From Nocardia sputorum (GTDB lineage: Bacteria > Actinomycetota > Actinomycetes > Mycobacteriales > Mycobacteriaceae): a DNA stretch of 64,000 bases. The stretch lies in contig NZ_AP026978.1 in NCBI RefSeq assembly GCF_027924405.1, forward strand, positions 7,006,001 through 7,070,000, written 5' to 3'. Shown one piece after another: positions 1 to 8,074 of this stretch; the stretch's first letter is position 1, and each line of letters starts with the position of its first letter. Below the pieces are notes generated by a model, which saw only the letters and a program-made list of their open reading frames with translations, was not told where the DNA came from and made no database searches. The translations under genes and the position numbers were made by a program.

Positions 1-220
1 GCGCTTCTTCCACTGCCGCCCGGAGTAGGTCCTCCCGGCTCTGGAAGTGGTTGTAGAACGACCCCATGCCCACGTCGGCGGCCTGGGTGATCTCCAGGAT
101 CGGTGCGTTCGATCTGCCGGTCGCGATGAACGCCTGGGCCGCGGTTATCAGGGCGGCGCGGGTACGGGCCTTGCGGCGCTCCAAGCGGTTGGGCTCCGCC
201 GTCCCGGTTCGATCGGTCAT
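1..220 (-). CDS. TetR-family transcriptional regulator, N-terminal part (cut by window edge)
   Basis: Translating the minus strand from the ATG at 220 gives about 73 residues of a typical TetR/AcrR DNA-binding domain. It has a basic leader rich in Arg (LERRKARTRAALITAA), a helix-turn-helix region, and the hallmark MGSFYNHFQSREDLL. The ligand-binding half lies outside the window. It is divergent from the catabolic operon that starts at 355, with 134 bp between the two starts. Two near-identical palindromes in that gap make it the likely repressor of the operon and of itself. The family is clear from the sequence. The effector, probably an aromatic compound or its CoA ester, is inferred only from the neighbours. 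Confidence 0.9.
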   Translation of the reverse strand, partial: MTDRTGTAEPNRLERRKARTRAALITAAQAFIATGRSNAPILEITQAADVGMGSFYNHFQSREDLLRAAVEEA

Positions 221-274
221 GCCCGCTCCTCTCTGTCGGGTGCATCGACCATCGTAGCCGCCAGCGCTCAGTTA

Positions 275-334
275 TGACGAATTCATCAGGAGAAGTCTTG
301 ACTGAATATTGCGTCGTATGTGACGATATCGTCA
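275..334 (+). promoter_or_regulatory. Operator pair and -35 element of the catabolic operon
   Basis: A perfect 14-bp palindrome, TGACGATATCGTCA, lies at 321-334. A second imperfect copy, TGACGAATTCATCA, lies at 275-288, with centres 46 bp apart. Shared consensus is TGACGAnnTCrTCA. A -35-like TTGACT at 298-303 lies between them, and 17 bp downstream the expected -10 position falls on the second palindrome. The ribosome-binding site GGAGGGA follows at 341-347. This arrangement suits repression by the divergent TetR protein. Palindromes are seen; promoter assignment and repressor identity are inferred. Confidence 0.6.
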
Positions 335-354
335 GCAAATGGAGGGAGTGGCCG

Positions 355-1488
355 ATGTCCGACCAGCACGACCCGCACACCGGACTGCACAGCGAGTACG
401 GCGCGCAGGCGGGCGAGCATCCGGGACGGGCGCGCGATCCGATCGTGAAGGTGCACGATCTGGCGTGGCTGGAGTTCGAGAAGCCGGACCTCGAGCGCGC
501 CGAGGTCTTCGCGCACGCTTTCGGCTTCGCCACCGCGTTGCGCACGGCCGACGAGCTGCACTTGCGGGGCACCGACCCGCAGTCGCCCTGCGTGCTGATC
601 CGTCGAGGCATGCGTTCGCGATTCGCCGGACCGGCCTTCCGCGCGGCGGACACTGCGGACTTGCTCCGGCTGGCCGACGCCGCAGGAAGCACGGTGGCTG
701 CCCTGCCCGACACTTTGGGCGGATCCACCGTCGATCTGACCGACCCCAGTGGATTACGGGTGCGGGTGGTAGCCGACACCGACCAACTCCCGGCTCTGCC
801 GGCGCAGCCGCCGCACACGCTCAACTTCGGGCACGAAGTCGCGCGCGTGAACCGGACGCAGCGGCCGCCTCGCTCGCCTGCGCTGGTTCAGCGGCTGGGG
901 CATGTGGTGGTGCAGACCACCAAGTACCGTCGCACGCTCGATTGGTATCTCCGGAACTTGGGGCTGATCGTCAGCGACTTCCTCTACTACCCGGGGCAAC
1001 GCGAACGCGGTCCGGTGATGAGCTTCATCCGCTGTGATCGCGGCCGGACACCCGCCGACCATCACACACTGGCGCTGGTGCTCGGCCCGGCCAACCGCTA
1101 CGTGCACTCTGCCTACCAAGTCGCCGACCTGGATGCCCTGGCCGCGGGCGGAGAGTACCTGCGCGATCACGGTTATCACCGGTCGTGGGGGATCGGCAGG
1201 CATGTCCAGGGCAGCCAGATCTTCGACTACTGGCGCGACCCGGACGGATTCCTCGTCGAACACTTCAGCGACGGCGACATGTTCGACTGCACGCTCGAAC
1301 CCGGCTGGGCGCCGTTCACCGCCTCCGGGCTGGCGCAGTGGGGGCCGCCTGCCAGCAAAGACTTCCTCGGCCTCAAACCGGGCCGGGAATCCCTCCGCGA
1401 GCTGCGCGCGATGGCCGACGCGCTGCGCGAGGACAACGAATTCGATCTCCGTCGCCTGCGCGGCCTGTTGAAAGTAGCTGCTTCATGA
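355..1488 (+). CDS. Extradiol-dioxygenase-like VOC (glyoxalase-fold) protein
   Basis: A 377-residue protein made of two vicinal-oxygen-chelate (VOC) halves, the architecture of type I extradiol ring-cleavage dioxygenases such as BphC/HsaC. The C-terminal half shows candidate Fe(II) ligands in order: His in LGHVVVQTTKY, His in DHHTLALVLG and Glu in GFLVEHFSDGD. These fit the family 2-His-1-carboxylate pattern. The start at 355 is chosen over the upstream in-frame start at 274 because GGAGGGA sits 8 bp before it and the region upstream holds the operators. It is the first gene of an overlapping operon with an FAH-family hydrolase, acyl-CoA ligase and FAD monooxygenase. That set suggests hydroxylation and meta-cleavage of an aromatic ring. 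The substrate cannot be read from sequence. Confidence 0.85.
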   Translation: MSDQHDPHTGLHSEYGAQAGEHPGRARDPIVKVHDLAWLEFEKPDLERAEVFAHAFGFATALRTADELHLRGTDPQSPCVLIRRGMRSRFAGPAFRAADTADLLRLADAAGSTVAALPDTLGGSTVDLTDPSGLRVRVVADTDQLPALPAQPPHTLNFGHEVARVNRTQRPPRSPALVQRLGHVVVQTTKYRRTLDWYLRNLGLIVSDFLYYPGQRERGPVMSFIRCDRGRTPADHHTLALVLGPANRYVHSAYQVADLDALAAGGEYLRDHGYHRSWGIGRHVQGSQIFDYWRDPDGFLVEHFSDGDMFDCTLEPGWAPFTASGLAQWGPPASKDFLGLKPGRESLRELRAMADALREDNEFDLRRLRGLLKVAAS

Positions 1489-2420
1489 GTGTTTCCGTGC
1501 TCCGTACCGCCGACGCTTGGTGGGTGATCACACCCGCGGGCGCGGCCAGAGTCGATACCGCCGCGACCACCACCGGGCAATTGCTGGGGGATCGGCAGGC
1601 CATCCGCGCGGCGTCGGCGAGCAGTGCAGTCGTGCCGGTCGAGAGCCTGTCGCCGGTCTCCCCGGTGACCGCGCCGTGCCGGGTGGTCGCCCAGATGACG
1701 AACTTCGCCTCGCACGTGAAGGATTCCGGCGGTGATCCGGCGACGGTGCCGCTGACGTTCTTCCGCAAGGCATCGGGGTCGATCAGCGGCCCGCACGACG
1801 ACGTCGTCCGGCCCCCGCACGTGCGGTTGCTGGATTACGAGGTGGAGATCGGCCTGGTGTTCGGTCGCGATATGCCGGTCGGATCGGAGATCACGAGCGA
1901 CAACCTCGCCGACTACATCGCCGGTCTGGTCGCCACCAACGACATCTCCGCCCGCGACATCCAATTGCCGAAAACTCAGTTCTACGAAGCGAAGTCCTAT
2001 CCGACCTTCACCCCGGTCGGGCCCGTGCTGGTGCTGCTGGAGGACGACGAGCTGAAACGGTTCACCGACCTGCGGCTGCGGTTGTGGGTCAACGGCGAAC
2101 CGCGCCAGGACATGACCGTCGCGGACATGATCTACCAGCCGGCGGAGACCCTGCGTGCATTGACCGGTTTCCAGCGCATGGACGCCGGTGACCTGCTGCT
2201 CACCGGAACTCCGGTCGGCACCGCGATCAGCGCCCCGCCCAAGCCGGTCGAGATCATCGGCTCGCTGCTCCCGCCCGCGGTGAAGTGGAAACTGTTCTTC
2301 AAAGGCCAGGCCAAGAACCCGAAGTACCTGCGCGACGGTGACGTCGTCGAGGCGGCGGTCGCCACCGACGACGGCGCCATCGACCTGGGCCGCCAGCGCA
2401 CCACGGTGAGGTACCGGTGA
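1485..2420 (+). CDS. Fumarylacetoacetate hydrolase (FAH) family protein
   Basis: A 311-residue protein that overlaps the preceding stop by 4 bp (ATGA). The C-terminal two thirds is the FAH/HpcE/MhpD-type fold. The segment LLDYEVEIGLVFGRDM supplies the usual pair of metal-binding glutamates, and it is followed by GLVATNDISARDIQ, KSYPTFTPVGP and LLTGTPVGT, all family hallmarks. Members hydrolyse, hydrate or decarboxylate oxo-acids made by ring cleavage, using Mg2+ or Mn2+. Here it probably acts on the product of the VOC dioxygenase encoded just upstream. Hydrolase, hydratase and decarboxylase activities cannot be told apart from sequence. Confidence 0.88.
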   Translation: MSVSVLRTADAWWVITPAGAARVDTAATTTGQLLGDRQAIRAASASSAVVPVESLSPVSPVTAPCRVVAQMTNFASHVKDSGGDPATVPLTFFRKASGSISGPHDDVVRPPHVRLLDYEVEIGLVFGRDMPVGSEITSDNLADYIAGLVATNDISARDIQLPKTQFYEAKSYPTFTPVGPVLVLLEDDELKRFTDLRLRLWVNGEPRQDMTVADMIYQPAETLRALTGFQRMDAGDLLLTGTPVGTAISAPPKPVEIIGSLLPPAVKWKLFFKGQAKNPKYLRDGDVVEAAVATDDGAIDLGRQRTTVRYR

Positions 2421-4306
2421 CCGAGGACCTGCTCTGGCCGCGCTACGCGGACCCGGCCGATCTACTCGACATCGAATCCGTGCCACTGGCCGAGCGTGGC
2501 CTGCCGGAATCGACCTACGCCCTGCTGACGCGGGCGGCGCGATCGTGGCCGGAACGCACCGCGGTGACCGTGCTGCCGGAAGCGGCGCGTTGGCGGGAAC
2601 CGTTGCGGCGCAACAGCAGTGAGCTGCTCGCGGACGTACACCGCTACGCGAACCTGCTGTACGACATCGGCGTGCGCCGGGACGACGCGGTGGCGTTGCT
2701 CGCCCCCAACTGCGCCGAGCTCATCCCGGTGACCATGGCCGCCCAGCTCGCCGGGGTCGCCGCCCCGATCAACGGCGGGTTGTCCGAGCGGCACATCGCC
2801 GAACTGCTGCGGCGCACCGGAGCACGCGTGCTCGTCACGGCCGGACCCGAGTTGTCAGCGGCCATCTGGGAATCCACCCGGGCATTGGCCGCCGACGGCA
2901 TGGTGGACGCGGTGCTCGTGCTGCGGCCGACCGCCGCGGCGGGCGAGCCGGCGCCGCTGCCGCCCATCGACGGCGTGCGCGTCGATTACCTCGACCAGGC
3001 GGCCGCAGCGCACGACGCGGGCGCCTTCGCGGGCGTGCCGCCGAACGCGGAGGACCTCGCCGCGTTGTTCCACACCGGTGGCACCACCGGCGTGCCGAAA
3101 CTGGCGGCGCACACCCATGCCAACGAGGTCGCGAACGCGTGGATGATCGCCGCGAACTCGCTGCTCACCGACGACGCCGTGGTCTTCGCGGCCTTGCCGT
3201 TGTTCCATGTCAACGCGCTGGTCGTGACGCTGCTCGCGCCCTTGTTCAAGGGACAGCCGGTGGTGTGGGCCGGACCGCTCGGTTACCGGGACCTCGCGAT
3301 CTACGGCGAGTTCTGGAAGATAGTCGAGCACTATCGGATCGCCGCGATGAGCGCCGTACCGACCGTGTACGCGGTACTCGCGCAGTGCCCGGTCGACGCC
3401 GACATCAGCAGTCTGCGCTACGCGATGGTCGGCGCGTCGCCGTTGCCTCCCGTGGTGCGGGAGAATTTCGAGAAGCACACCGGCATCACCTTGGTCGAGG
3501 GCTACGGACTCACCGAGGCGACTTGCGCCAGCGCACGCAGCTTCCCGGAGCGGCCGCGACCGGGCGCGGTCGGGCAGCGCATGCCCTATCAGCGGGTGCG
3601 GGTGGTGCGCATCGGCGCCGACGGTACGTGGACGGAACTGCCCGCCGGGGAGACCGGCGTGCTGAGCATCGGCGGTCCCACGGTCTTCGCCGGGTACGTG
3701 ACCACCCGCGATGCGCACGGGTTCGCGCTCGACGGCATGGGCAAACTGGCCGACGGCTGGCTCGACACCGGCGACCTCGCCCACCTCGACGCCGACGGTT
3801 TCATCCATCTGCACGGTCGCGCCAAGGATTTGATCATTCGCGGCGGGCACAACATCGACCCCGCGCTCATCGAGGACGCGCTGCTGGCACACCCGCAGGT
3901 GACGGCGGCGGGCGCGGTCGGCCGCCCCGACGTCCATGCGGGCGAGGTGCCGGTCGCCTACGTCACCCTCGCGCCCGGCGCCGACGTCGGCACGGCCGCA
4001 CTGCTCGAATGGGCGGGCAGCCGGGTTCCCGAGCGAGCCGCCGTCCCGAAGACGGTCACCGTGCTCGACGCGCTGCCGGTCACCGACGTGGGCAAGCCGT
4101 ACAAACTCGGGCTGCGCGCCGACGCCACACGTCGCGAACTGCTCGACGCGCTCGCCGGGACCGAGGGAGTGCGCGATATCGCCGCCGCTGTCCAGGACGG
4201 TGCGATCGTGGCCACCGTCGAACTCGACCACACCGGTGACGAGAGCGTGGTCGCGGCGATCCTGGGCCGGTACGCGATCGAATGGAAGATCGAGGCGCGC
4301 CGATGA
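2417..4306 (+). CDS. Acyl-CoA synthetase (AMP-binding family, FadD-like)
   Basis: A 629-residue adenylate-forming enzyme with a GTG start that overlaps the FAH gene by 4 bp. Core motifs are present: the phosphate loop FHTGGTTGVPK, GYGLTEA, DTGDLAHLD, an RGGHNIDP hinge region, and a C-terminal VGKPYKLGLR with the conserved catalytic lysine. About 50 further residues after that lysine form an unrecognised C-terminal extension. The family activates a carboxylic acid as acyl-AMP and transfers it to CoA. With its neighbours, an aryl or short alicyclic acid is the plausible substrate. Its stop overlaps the next start (ATGA at 4303). Confidence 0.92.
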   Translation: MTEDLLWPRYADPADLLDIESVPLAERGLPESTYALLTRAARSWPERTAVTVLPEAARWREPLRRNSSELLADVHRYANLLYDIGVRRDDAVALLAPNCAELIPVTMAAQLAGVAAPINGGLSERHIAELLRRTGARVLVTAGPELSAAIWESTRALAADGMVDAVLVLRPTAAAGEPAPLPPIDGVRVDYLDQAAAAHDAGAFAGVPPNAEDLAALFHTGGTTGVPKLAAHTHANEVANAWMIAANSLLTDDAVVFAALPLFHVNALVVTLLAPLFKGQPVVWAGPLGYRDLAIYGEFWKIVEHYRIAAMSAVPTVYAVLAQCPVDADISSLRYAMVGASPLPPVVRENFEKHTGITLVEGYGLTEATCASARSFPERPRPGAVGQRMPYQRVRVVRIGADGTWTELPAGETGVLSIGGPTVFAGYVTTRDAHGFALDGMGKLADGWLDTGDLAHLDADGFIHLHGRAKDLIIRGGHNIDPALIEDALLAHPQVTAAGAVGRPDVHAGEVPVAYVTLAPGADVGTAALLEWAGSRVPERAAVPKTVTVLDALPVTDVGKPYKLGLRADATRRELLDALAGTEGVRDIAAAVQDGAIVATVELDHTGDESVVAAILGRYAIEWKIEARR

Positions 4307-5886
4307 ATGCCCCGGTGGTGATCGTCGGCGCGGGTCCGACCGGTCTCACCGCGGCGTTGCTGCTGGCCCGCTACGGTGTCCAGTCGCTGGTCCTGGAGCG
4401 ATGGGAAGGCGTCTACCCGCAACCGCGCGCGGTGCACATGGACGGTGAGATCCGCCGGATCGTGGCGAGGCTGGGCATCGGCGACGAATTCGACGCCATC
4501 TCCCGCCCCGCGCTCGGCCTGCGCTTGCTCGACCGGGATCTGCGGACACTCGCCGAATTCCAGCGCGACCCGGCGGGCGGCCGCAACGGGCACCCGGACG
4601 CGAATATGTTCGACCAGCCGGAGTTGGAAGGGATCCTGCGTGCCGCGGTGCGACGCCAGGCGCGAGTGACGCTGCGCGGGGACGCCGAAGTCACCGCGGT
4701 GGTCCAGGAAGCCGGTGGCGCCAGGGTCGACTTCACCGATCGGACCTCCGGCGCCACCGAGTCGGTCCGTGCGCCGTACGTGCTCGGCTGCGACGGCGCG
4801 AACAGCGTGGTTCGCACCGCCATCGGCGCCAGGATGCGTGAGCTGAACTTCGAGCAGCGTTGGCTGGTCGTCGACGTGGATACGACGGCGGAACTAGGGG
4901 AGTGGGAGGGCGTGCATCAGGTTTGCGACCCCGTCCGCGCCGCGACCTACATGCGCATCGGGAAATCACGGCACCGATGGGAATTCCGGCTCGATCCCGG
5001 TGAGGCAGCAGCCGACTACGACGACATCAGCCGGGTGTATCGACTGATCAGCCCGTGGACCGGCGACGTCGCGGTCGAGGACATCCGGTTGCTGCGGGTG
5101 GCCGAATACACTTTCCGCGCCCAGCTCGCCGACCGCTGGCGGGCGGGCCGGGTCTTCCTGCTGGGCGACGCGGCGCATCTCACGCCGCCGTTCATCGGTC
5201 AGGGTATGGGCGCCGGCCTGCGCGATGCGGCCAACCTCACCTGGAAGCTGGCCGGCGTGCTCGCCGGAGACCTGCCCGAGCGGGTCCTGGACTCCTACGA
5301 GGTCGAGCGAAAGCCACACGCGCGGACCATGATTCGGCTGGCGAAGCTCACCGGGATGGCGATGACCGAGGGCGGTGAGCTTGGCGATCTGTTGCGCGGC
5401 CGGCTCGCTCCCCACCTGGGTCGGCTGCCCGGCTTCCACGCGCTGGTCACCAGTGGCGAGACACCGCCCTTGCGTCGGTCCGAGCTGGTCATGCGGTCGC
5501 GCCTCGGTGGCGGTCGCGCGGGTCGTCTGGTTCCCAACGTCCTCCTGGACGAGGGCCGTCGTTACGACGACGTCGTCGCGGGCCGGTACGCCATCGTCAC
5601 CACGATCGAGCCCGCCGCCGCGGAGCACACCCGGATCCGCGAGCGCGGGGCAGTGCTCGTGACGGCAGCTCCCGGGAGCGAACTGCGGCGCTGGCTGGTC
5701 CGGCGCGGCGCCCGCGCCGCCCTGGTCCGGCCCGATGGCGTCGTCCAGTGCACCGCGCGGGACCTGCCGCGGCTGTGCGCGGCGATGCCCCGGTTCCTGG
5801 CCGGTCAGGAGGCAGGTCATGCCGGTTCACCGGACTCGGGTAGTCCTGGGCGGCGTCCCGGCGGCGCAGTAGGGTGGAAGCCATGA
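4303..5886 (+). CDS. FAD-dependent aromatic monooxygenase (MhpA/PheA-like)
   Basis: A 527-residue flavoprotein of the class A hydroxylase family. It shows the N-terminal Rossmann motif VGAGPTGLTAALLLARYG, the middle DG motif CDGANSVVR and the FAD-ribityl motif GDAAHLTPPFIGQGMGAG. A roughly 130-residue C-terminal tail follows, like that of 3-(3-hydroxyphenyl)propionate hydroxylase. Start 4303 is used because it overlaps the previous stop (ATGA). An upstream in-frame ATG at 4282 would add seven residues. It is the last gene of the operon and would supply the ring hydroxylation that precedes extradiol cleavage. Its stop overlaps the next small ORF by 4 bp. Confidence 0.9.
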   Translation: MNAPVVIVGAGPTGLTAALLLARYGVQSLVLERWEGVYPQPRAVHMDGEIRRIVARLGIGDEFDAISRPALGLRLLDRDLRTLAEFQRDPAGGRNGHPDANMFDQPELEGILRAAVRRQARVTLRGDAEVTAVVQEAGGARVDFTDRTSGATESVRAPYVLGCDGANSVVRTAIGARMRELNFEQRWLVVDVDTTAELGEWEGVHQVCDPVRAATYMRIGKSRHRWEFRLDPGEAAADYDDISRVYRLISPWTGDVAVEDIRLLRVAEYTFRAQLADRWRAGRVFLLGDAAHLTPPFIGQGMGAGLRDAANLTWKLAGVLAGDLPERVLDSYEVERKPHARTMIRLAKLTGMAMTEGGELGDLLRGRLAPHLGRLPGFHALVTSGETPPLRRSELVMRSRLGGGRAGRLVPNVLLDEGRRYDDVVAGRYAIVTTIEPAAAEHTRIRERGAVLVTAAPGSELRRWLVRRGARAALVRPDGVVQCTARDLPRLCAAMPRFLAGQEAGHAGSPDSGSPGRRPGGAVGWKP

Positions 5887-5990
5887 AACTCCTCTGCACC
5901 GCCGGTGTCGTCGTCCTGGTTCTCTTCGGCATCTCCAAGCTGCGCCGGCGCAGCGAGTCGGACATGTGGCACGAGGTCACCAGCCGCTGA
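5883..5990 (+). CDS. DLW-39-type actinobacterial small protein
   Basis: A 35-residue ORF that starts in the ATGA overlap with the monooxygenase stop and ends 6 bp before tRNA-Ala. It has a short hydrophobic N-terminal helix (KLLCTAGVVVLVLFGI), a basic KLRRR stretch and the ending SDMWHEVTSR. This matches the known DLW-39 family of tiny proteins (hydrophobic start, then D-L/M-W-x-E-x-T), which sits near gyrA and tRNA-Ala in actinobacteria. The gene position supports the call. Function is unknown; a single-pass membrane peptide is likely. Confidence 0.8.
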   Translation: MKLLCTAGVVVLVLFGISKLRRRSESDMWHEVTSR

Positions 5991-5996
5991 TCTCCG

Positions 5997-6069
5997 GGGG
6001 CCTTAGCTCAATTGGCAGAGCACTGCCTTTGCAAGGCAGGGGTTAGGGGTTCGATTCCCCTAGGCTCCA
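5997..6069 (+). tRNA. alaT: tRNA-Ala (anticodon TGC)
   Basis: A 73-nt cloverleaf. The acceptor GGGGCCT pairs with AGGCTCC and contains the G3:U70 pair that identifies alanine tRNAs. The anticodon loop TTTGCAA sits between CTGCC and GGCAG, giving TGC. The T-loop is TTCGATT within AGGGG/CCCCT. The 3' CCA is not encoded. It lies at the position of alaT in the gyrA-ppiA interval of related genomes. Confidence 0.97.
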
Positions 6070-6096
6070 CAAAATAAGCACCTCGTACACCGTCGT

Positions 6097-6118
6097 GCTG
6101 TGTCCAATTGGACACAGC
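6097..6118. promoter_or_regulatory. 22-bp perfect palindrome upstream of parA-like gene
   Basis: Eleven-bp arms GCTGTGTCCAA and TTGGACACAGC meet with no spacer, about 110 bp before the ParA-like start and 28 bp after tRNA-Ala. Perfect 22-bp palindromes are rare by chance. An operator or centromere-like site for the ParA/ParB-like pair is the simplest reading; no protein-binding data are implied. Confidence 0.6.
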
Positions 6119-6171
6119 GGCGGTAGCGGCACAGCCGGAACCAGGCGTCGCAATCAGACGGTATTCGCGCG

Positions 6172-6199
6172 TACTGTGCCAGACTGGCCACGCACAGTA
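6172..6199. promoter_or_regulatory. Second inverted repeat upstream of parA-like gene
   Basis: Perfect 8-bp arms TACTGTGC (6172-6179) and GCACAGTA (6192-6199) flank a 12-bp spacer and end 29 bp before the ParA-like start. The arms contain CTGTG/CACAG, as do the outer parts of the palindrome at 6097-6118, so both may bind the same protein. Autoregulation of the partition operon is inferred. Confidence 0.5.
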
Positions 6200-6228
6200 A
6201 TGCACTCCTCATCCTCGGAGGACCGTCT

Positions 6229-6954
6229 ATGACGAATTCTGTTGCGCCACTCGAATTGCCCGAACCTCTGGTCATCACGCTGGGGAATCTCAAGGGCGGT
6301 GTCGGCAAGACGACATCGGCGTTCTTCTTGGCGAGCTACTTCGCTTCGGTTCACGAACTGCGGGTGCTGGTGATCGACGCCGACCCGCTCAGCCAGACCG
6401 GATACTCCTGGTACCGGCGGCTGGTCAAGGGGGGCATCGACGTGCCGTTCGAGCTGGTCGCTTTCCCGTCGCGGCATGTCGGTGACTGCATCACCGACAA
6501 TTCCGCCGATTTCGACGTCATCATCGTGGACGCCGGGGGCGAGTCGGCCGACATCTTCAAGGCCGCTGTTCCCGAGAGCGACGAGCTCCTGCTGTTGACC
6601 AGTGTGAGTCCGTCGGAAGTCAAGCGCGTGCCGAGTACCTTCAAAGCCGCCGAGGAGGCGGCGGCCGACACCGACCGGGAAATCCGGGTGCGGGTGCTGA
6701 TGACCAAAGTGCCGGTGATCATGAAGAAAGGCGTGAACATCTCGACCGAATACCGTGCGCAGCGCGGCCATTTGGAAAGCGCGGGCTACGACGTATTCGA
6801 TTCCTATCTGAGTGCCTGGAAATGGTACCGAGAGGCGGCCGACGGGGAGGTCGGGGAGGGCGCCGAGAACCCGATCGAGGATTTGGGGGAGTACCGCCGG
6901 GTAGGCGACGAACTGGTGAACTCGTACCGGGCCCTGATGGAGGTGCCCGCCTGA
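6229..6954 (+). CDS. ParA-family ATPase (plasmid partition type)
   Basis: A 241-residue P-loop ATPase. The N-terminus carries the deviant Walker A motif LKGGVGKTT, followed by VLVIDADP (Walker A' / switch I region) and VIIVDAGG (Walker B). This is the short ParA/Soj/MinD class that drives DNA partitioning with a ParB partner. GGAGGA lies 8 bp before the ATG. It is too short and divergent to be the chromosomal ParA and resembles small actinobacterial plasmid or integrative-element ParA proteins. It overlaps the next gene (TGATG), so the two are probably translationally coupled. Its place next to a tRNA suggests it arrived with an integrated element. Confidence 0.88.
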   Translation: MTNSVAPLELPEPLVITLGNLKGGVGKTTSAFFLASYFASVHELRVLVIDADPLSQTGYSWYRRLVKGGIDVPFELVAFPSRHVGDCITDNSADFDVIIVDAGGESADIFKAAVPESDELLLLTSVSPSEVKRVPSTFKAAEEAAADTDREIRVRVLMTKVPVIMKKGVNISTEYRAQRGHLESAGYDVFDSYLSAWKWYREAADGEVGEGAENPIEDLGEYRRVGDELVNSYRALMEVPA

Positions 6955-7745
6955 TGCCTCCGCAACGCAGGAAGGGTTCCATCGGTGGCGGCAATCCGCT
7001 ATCCGACGGCGCCGAACACACACCGCCGGTGTCACCGCTGCGCGATGCCGAGTGGCGGCGGCCGAAGCCGGCCGTGAGCCCGAATGTCTTGACCATGCCG
7101 GTGCCGGATGCCGGCGACGGCCCGCTGAGCGATCGGGAGCGGGCGCAGTTGACCGCGTGCGAGTCATCGATCGACACGCTGCGCATCGCGTTCTGGGCGG
7201 CCGGGCGCGCCCTGCAGATCGTCCGGGACGGCCGGCTCTACCGCGACAGCCATGAGACCTTCGACGAGTACGTGGAGCAGCGGTGGGACATGCAACGGTC
7301 CTACGCGCACAAGCTCATTCGGGCGTGGCCGCTCGCCGCGCGGCTGCACCCGATGGCCCCCGCGATCAACGAGGGCCAGGTGCGTGAACTGCTGCCGGTG
7401 GTGGCCGAATACGGCGAAGACGCCGCGATCACGGTGTACACCACCGTGGCGGCGGGCGCGGGAGTGAAGGTGACCGCGGGGAAACTCCGGCAAGCGGTGG
7501 CGCTGCTGCCCGAACGCTATGACGAGGAAGTGGTGGTCGAGCGTCTGCAGGCGTGGCTGCGCGGAGAACTGCCGGACGACCCGAACGATCGCGCCGCCGA
7601 CATCTTCACCGCCATGGAGTCCCGGCTCGCCGCGCTGACGAAACGCGTGGTCAAGGGTTCGAACGACGACCCGCGCGCGGCCCGCGAATTCGCGGCGAAG
7701 CTCCGGACGATCGCGAAACAGATCGAAGAACAGATCACCGCGTGA
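6954..7745 (+). CDS. ParB-like plasmid partition/DNA-binding protein
   Basis: A 263-residue protein coupled to ParA by a 1-bp stop/start overlap. After a disordered N-terminus of about 60 residues there is a helical region with ALQIVRDGRLYRDSHETF and WDMQRSYAHKLIRAW. This is the helix-turn-helix-type signature of the ParB-like proteins that accompany ParA in Streptomyces and Nocardia plasmids. The C-terminal part is helical and rich in charged residues and may mediate dimerisation. It lacks an obvious ParB nuclease/CTPase N-domain. It probably binds one of the inverted repeats upstream of parA. A DNA-binding regulator rather than a true ParB is the alternative. Confidence 0.7.
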   Translation: MPPQRRKGSIGGGNPLSDGAEHTPPVSPLRDAEWRRPKPAVSPNVLTMPVPDAGDGPLSDRERAQLTACESSIDTLRIAFWAAGRALQIVRDGRLYRDSHETFDEYVEQRWDMQRSYAHKLIRAWPLAARLHPMAPAINEGQVRELLPVVAEYGEDAAITVYTTVAAGAGVKVTAGKLRQAVALLPERYDEEVVVERLQAWLRGELPDDPNDRAADIFTAMESRLAALTKRVVKGSNDDPRAAREFAAKLRTIAKQIEEQITA

Positions 7746-7765
7746 AGCAAGGCCCCGGCATTGCG

Positions 7766-7804
7766 CCCCGCAGCGGAAACTTTTCCCTGCGGGGTGCTTT
7801 GTGT
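7766..7804 (+). terminator. Intrinsic-terminator-like hairpin after the parAB-like pair
   Basis: CCCCGCAG (7766-7773) pairs with CTGCGGGG (7787-7794). Inside it GGAAA pairs with TTTCC with one bulged base, leaving a 2-nt loop. A short T-containing tail follows. It lies 20 bp after the ParB-like stop. Confidence 0.7.
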
Positions 7805-8074
7805 CCTGGCAGATTGCATTTCGTGGCGCGAAATACACATTGCCGCCCCCAGCACAGAACGAGTTATTGTTTTGTTACGTAAATAAACGCGTGTTGTGCT
7901 TTACCTCGTGCACGCTATGCCGAAAGGTGAACGCTCGGATCGGATCCGCTGGACTGACGAAGCACCGTGATGGTTTTCGAATCAATTCGAGGTCTCAGGT
8001 GAGGTCCCTCGCGCCATGAACTACGGCGGATGGCCCACCGAAGGCCGGCGATATGAGCATCGGAGGACCGCATC
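7805..8074. other. Intergenic stretch, lower GC, no gene found
   Basis: About 270 bp between the terminator and the NlpC/P60 gene. The part around 7860-7910 is AT-rich for this genome and may hold the promoter of the hydrolase. A GGAGGA ribosome-binding site is at about 8061-8066. A c-di-AMP (ydaO) riboswitch was considered because of the downstream gene, but its conserved core could not be matched. Confidence 0.5.

Noticed and set aside
7860..8074. c-di-AMP (ydaO) riboswitch before the NlpC/P60 gene
   Set aside because: The conserved core stems and GGGGugAAUC-like segment could not be matched; only the downstream gene type suggested it.
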